Part shown: positions 61,150 to 64,000 of the stretch, piece after piece
Layout of the letters: each line of letters begins with the position of its first letter
Position numbering within the stretch: the stretch's first letter is position 1
Assembly: GCF_900188145.1 (NCBI RefSeq)
Contig: NZ_FZOJ01000024.1
Location: 1-64,000 of the forward strand
Direction of reading: 5' to 3'
Length of the DNA: 64,000 bases
Origin: Anaerovirgula multivorans
GTDB lineage: Bacteria > Bacillota > Clostridia > Peptostreptococcales > Natronincolaceae
Made by a program: the position numbers and the translations under genes
Notes under the pieces: generated by a model
Databases searched by the model: none
Told to the model about the DNA's origin: nothing
Seen by the model: the letters and a program-made list of their open reading frames with translations, nothing else

Positions 61150-62037
61150 CTATGGAATCAGTATATCCAATGCTTGGTTTTCCACTCGAAAGCTTGCAGG
61201 TAAACGCCCTGCCAATTCTCCATCTAAGTCTAAATCAATTGCTTCATCACTATGAATAGTGAATTTTTGTACCTGCAAATACTTTAAGGCAGGATGTTTT
61301 GCATGGCTTCCCGTAAAGGCTTTTACAAATATGCTTGCTACATCTTTAAAATCACCATGTTCTACAATTAATAAATCTAAATGTCCATCATTTACTTTAG
61401 CTTCAGGAGCCACATATTTAAACCCCCCCACAGATGGACTATTGGCTAAAATAAAAAATAAGATCTCTTTTTCTTCCTCACATCCATCGTTATATAGCTT
61501 AATGTTGATGGGCTTAAACATAATTTTAGAAAATTCTTTTATTCCTTCTATATAGTAAGCAAACTTCCCTAACACTGTTTTAGCCTCTGAAGATACTTTG
61601 TGAGCAACTTCTGGTAATAACCCAGCAGCAGCTACGTTTAAAAAGTACCGCTGGTCACTAGCACCTACATCCACTTTCATGCTATTGTTCTTCATAATTA
61701 TTTTACTAAAGTCTTCGATGTTTTTTGGGATTTTTAAGTAATTGCCAAAGTCATTTACACTTCCTGCAGGATAAATGGCTAGCTTTGATTTTGTATGGCT
61801 TTTCATCATGCCATTGACAACTTCATTGATAGTTCCATCACCTCCAACCGTTATGATTAAATCATAACCCTTACTGCAGCTTTCATACCCTAAATCTTCA
61901 GCATGAAATTTTCCTTTTGTATAAGTAAGGTCCACACTTTTTTTCCCGTCTTTTAAAAGTTCTACTAATTTAGGTACATTTTTTTGGATGATTTGTCTTC
62001 CAGCGTTTGGGTTACATATGATTTGAATTTTCTCCAT
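61150..62037 (-). CDS. diacylglycerol kinase-family lipid kinase
   Basis: 295 residues. Motifs: CNPNAGRQI, VGGDGTINEVVNG (nucleotide loop), KLAIYPAGSVNDFGNYLKIP, VKVDVGASDQR-type substrate site (here KVDVGASDQR), and the C-terminal IDLDLDGELAGRLPASFRV. It phosphorylates a lipid, by similarity diacylglycerol or a related alcohol (DgkB/YegS group). It is a single gene at the membrane face. Confidence 0.88.
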   Translation of the reverse strand: MEKIQIICNPNAGRQIIQKNVPKLVELLKDGKKSVDLTYTKGKFHAEDLGYESCSKGYDLIITVGGDGTINEVVNGMMKSHTKSKLAIYPAGSVNDFGNYLKIPKNIEDFSKIIMKNNSMKVDVGASDQRYFLNVAAAGLLPEVAHKVSSEAKTVLGKFAYYIEGIKEFSKIMFKPINIKLYNDGCEEEKEILFFILANSPSVGGFKYVAPEAKVNDGHLDLLIVEHGDFKDVASIFVKAFTGSHAKHPALKYLQVQKFTIHSDEAIDLDLDGELAGRLPASFRVENQALDILIP

Positions 62038-62097
62038 GATATCCCCTCTCCTATATGTCTTCTTCAGTGAAGAGAGACAGCAAAATAAGTAATGTAT

Positions 62098-63600
62098 TTA
62101 CAATATTGGTGTGTATTGACTTGAAGGAATAGAAACTTTATTTTCCTGTGAAATAAAGTTATGTAGAAGTTCACTTAATTTTCTTATTCCATATTCAATC
62201 TCTTTTTCATTTACAGCTGCAATACTAAGACGGAAGTAAGCTAAACCATCATTGTTTAAAAAAAATAGATTCCCAGGAGCAAAAACAATGTTTTCCTTTG
62301 TAACAATTTCATATAGTTCCTTTGCAGATAACCCTTTCGGCAGCTTGAACCAGAAATTCACCCCTCCCTTAGGCAGAACATATTTTACCTCTTGAGGCAT
62401 ATATTTTTTGATACACCTAATCATAATCTCAAATCTCTGTCTGTATTGACTTTCCATATATTTAATATGCTGTTGCCAAGTACCCTTTAGTAGATACAAT
62501 TCTAAGGCCCTCTGCAATAAACCAGAGGTAGAAATATCCGTGGCATGCTTAGCCAGCAGCACTTCCTCAAACAAAGGTCTTGGTACTACTAAAAATCCTA
62601 GTCTTAGCCCAGGCATAAAAATTTTAGAAAAACTTTTTATATAAATCACAATATCATTTGTATCTAAACTTTTTAAAGTAGCATTATCGTTAGCGAAGAA
62701 ATTTAAATCACTTAAATAATCATCTTCAACAATAAATACATTGTATTTATTAGCAATTTTTATTATTTCTTTCTTTTTCTTGAAACTATAGGAAATACCT
62801 GTTGGATTTTGAAAATTTGGCATAATATATAAAAGTTTAGGTTGATAGGCAACAATTTTCTTCTCTAAATCTTGTAAGTTCAACCCATCTTCTTCTAAAG
62901 CTACATCTATAATTTTAGCACCTCTAGATTGAAAAACCGCCATAGCTCCTGTATAGGAGGGGTTTTCAATTAAAACATGGTCTCCATAGTTTAATATTCC
63001 TTTAGCTATTATATCAATACCCTGTTGGGCCCCTGATATAATGTGGATATTACTAGTCTCTGTATGTATTCCATATTGATGTATATACTTCTTTAAAGCA
63101 ATTCTTAAGGGATAGTATCCCTGACTTTCTTGATAACCAAAGGCAGAGCCCTTATCACGATCTAATACTTCGTTTAATACCTGTTTGAAATCATCTACAG
63201 GAAATAAATCAGTAGAGGGGGTTGCACTTGCAAAATTTATCATATTTTCTTCAATATGAATATGACTTTGTTCGATTAAAGAGTTGGGAATATAATCCTC
63301 TTCTATGATTCCCTTTGGTAAACTTTCATAGTTCTCTTTATCATGTAGATTTAAAGTTACATAGGTACCGCTTCCTATTTTTTTATATACTAAGCCTTCT
63401 TCCTCTAAAATACGATAGGCGCTTACTACCGTTACATTATTTACATCTAGTAAATCAGCTAATTTTCTAATGGGTGGTAGTTTATCCCCTTTTTTCAATT
63501 CTCCCGTCAGCATTAAATCTTTTAATGCTTTATATACTTGAATATATAAGTGCTGAAAGTTTGATTCTTTATTTAATTGGATATTCTCATATATTTTCAT
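62098..63600 (-). CDS. MocR-type PLP-dependent regulator
   Basis: 500 residues: an N-terminal GntR winged helix (about 15-85: ALKDLMLTGELKKGDKLPPI, DVNNVTVVSAYRILEEEGL) fused to a class I aminotransferase fold. The PLP Lys lies in YIKSFSKIFMPGLRLGF; QNPTGISYSF and VEDDYLSDL are the other cofactor contacts. Such MocR proteins control vitamin B6, GABA or taurine use. The target is not evident; the adjacent upstream DNA is the hairpin array. Confidence 0.9.
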   Translation of the reverse strand: MKIYENIQLNKESNFQHLYIQVYKALKDLMLTGELKKGDKLPPIRKLADLLDVNNVTVVSAYRILEEEGLVYKKIGSGTYVTLNLHDKENYESLPKGIIEEDYIPNSLIEQSHIHIEENMINFASATPSTDLFPVDDFKQVLNEVLDRDKGSAFGYQESQGYYPLRIALKKYIHQYGIHTETSNIHIISGAQQGIDIIAKGILNYGDHVLIENPSYTGAMAVFQSRGAKIIDVALEEDGLNLQDLEKKIVAYQPKLLYIMPNFQNPTGISYSFKKKKEIIKIANKYNVFIVEDDYLSDLNFFANDNATLKSLDTNDIVIYIKSFSKIFMPGLRLGFLVVPRPLFEEVLLAKHATDISTSGLLQRALELYLLKGTWQQHIKYMESQYRQRFEIMIRCIKKYMPQEVKYVLPKGGVNFWFKLPKGLSAKELYEIVTKENIVFAPGNLFFLNNDGLAYFRLSIAAVNEKEIEYGIRKLSELLHNFISQENKVSIPSSQYTPIL

Positions 63601-63699
63601 CTCTTATCACCATCACTTAAAATGTTTCCATACAATTTTATTTCATTATATCATCTTTTTATATCTCTCACAAAATTAATTGCAAAAGATCTTTTTTAC

Positions 63700-63961
63700 T
63701 ATAGAAGCAAACCTGCTTCGCAGGAGATCCTTCACTTTGTTCAGGATGACAGATAAATTCCTATGGAATAAAAAAAGCATCTTCGATGCTTTCGCTGGGT
63801 GAAACAACTAAGCGATCAGCACAATTTAGCAAGCTAAATTGGCTGCCTGCTTATAGGAAACCCTAGGTTTCCTTCGACGACAGCAAAGCTGTCTGAGCAC
63901 CTTCCTGAAGGCGAGCAGGGGATTTCATCCCCTACAACCCCTATTTTTAGTTGCTTCTATA
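63700..63961. repeat. hairpin array bounded by an 11-bp inverted repeat
   Basis: TATAGAAGCAA (63700-63710) and TTGCTTCTATA (63951-63961) face each other. Between them lie consecutive hairpins: CCTGC-ttc-GCAGG (63712-63724), ATCCT/AGGAT (63727-63747), AGCATC-ttc-GATGCT (63776-63790), AATTTAGC-aa-GCTAAATT (63823-63840), AGGAAACC-cta-GGTTTCCT (63855-63873), GACAGC-aaa-GCTGTC (63879-63893), CCTT-cctg-AAGG (63900-63911), GGGGAT-ttc-ATCCCC (63918-63932). I see no gene. It could be a structured RNA or a mobile, non-coding element. Confidence 0.7.
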
Positions 63962-64000
63962 TTTATCTGCTAGTCTTTGAAGTTCATGGGCCTGTGTACC

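Noticed and set aside
63700-63961. Possible CRISPR array because of evenly spaced short palindromes
   Set aside because: The stems differ in sequence and length, spacers are irregular, and no cas gene is near. No CRISPR array was seen anywhere in the window.

Overview
The window is AT-rich, with tight Shine-Dalgarno-led operons, strong intrinsic terminators and sporulation-type genes: a LysM-GH18 cortex-lytic-type enzyme, an M23 peptidase with a bactofilin, DegS/DegU, BlaR/BlaI, and UPF0291 and UPF0180 small proteins. This fits a spore-forming Clostridia chromosome. An Alkaliphilus-like relative is my guess from overall flavour only; no 16S rRNA is present to decide it.

Layout. 0.1-4.1 kb: a neutral-ceramidase-like protein, then a minus-strand operon of a CDP-alcohol phosphatidyltransferase (frameshifted), a TetR regulator and two flavodoxin-domain proteins. 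4.2-5.76 kb: a decayed prophage inserted in the anticodon loop of a tRNA-Leu gene. The two tRNA halves flank phage-tail and recombinase scraps plus an intact tRNA-Leu(GAG), which now lies downstream of the broken gene's promoter. 6.0-15.2 kb: a peptide-type ABC binding lipoprotein, polA-coaE-lytic transglycosylase, an ECF sigma/anti-sigma pair with a recognisable auto-promoter, a YdjM-type membrane protein and tRNA-Leu(CAA). 15.2-18.7 kb: a decayed accessory patch with a group II intron RT scrap, broken genes, a GC-rich insert, a DUF3829 lipoprotein, and hicA with an internally deleted hicB. 18.7-25.2 kb: a GNAT enzyme, trmB, an XRE regulator and a blaI-blaR1 pair with two palindromic operators. 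25.5-38.2 kb: a complete aldarate (glucarate/galactarate) catabolic operon with a tripartite tricarboxylate-type transporter, controlled by an adjacent CdaR regulator. 38.3-64 kb: housekeeping and regulatory genes (YgiQ, MerR/TipA, GH18, truA, a ComEC-like hydrolase, CDF transporter, LysR, DegV, DegS/DegU, hutH, M23-bactofilin, lipid kinase, MocR regulator).

How the genes work together. The aldarate operon is the clearest pathway. TctABC imports the diacid. GudD (two copies) and GarD dehydrate glucarate/idarate and galactarate to 5-keto-4-deoxyglucarate. A DapA-family aldolase cleaves that to pyruvate and tartronate semialdehyde. GarR reduces the semialdehyde to glycerate, and a glycerate kinase feeds glycolysis.

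The least explained material is non-coding. There are at least three families of dispersed intergenic repeats (near 5.9, 25.3, 55.0 and 55.6 kb; near 37.0, 40.8 and 47.6 kb; and near 13.85 and 47.65 kb). There is also a roughly 260-base array of hairpins bounded by an 11-bp inverted repeat at the right end of the window. The split and replaced tRNA-Leu locus is the strongest single discovery candidate.
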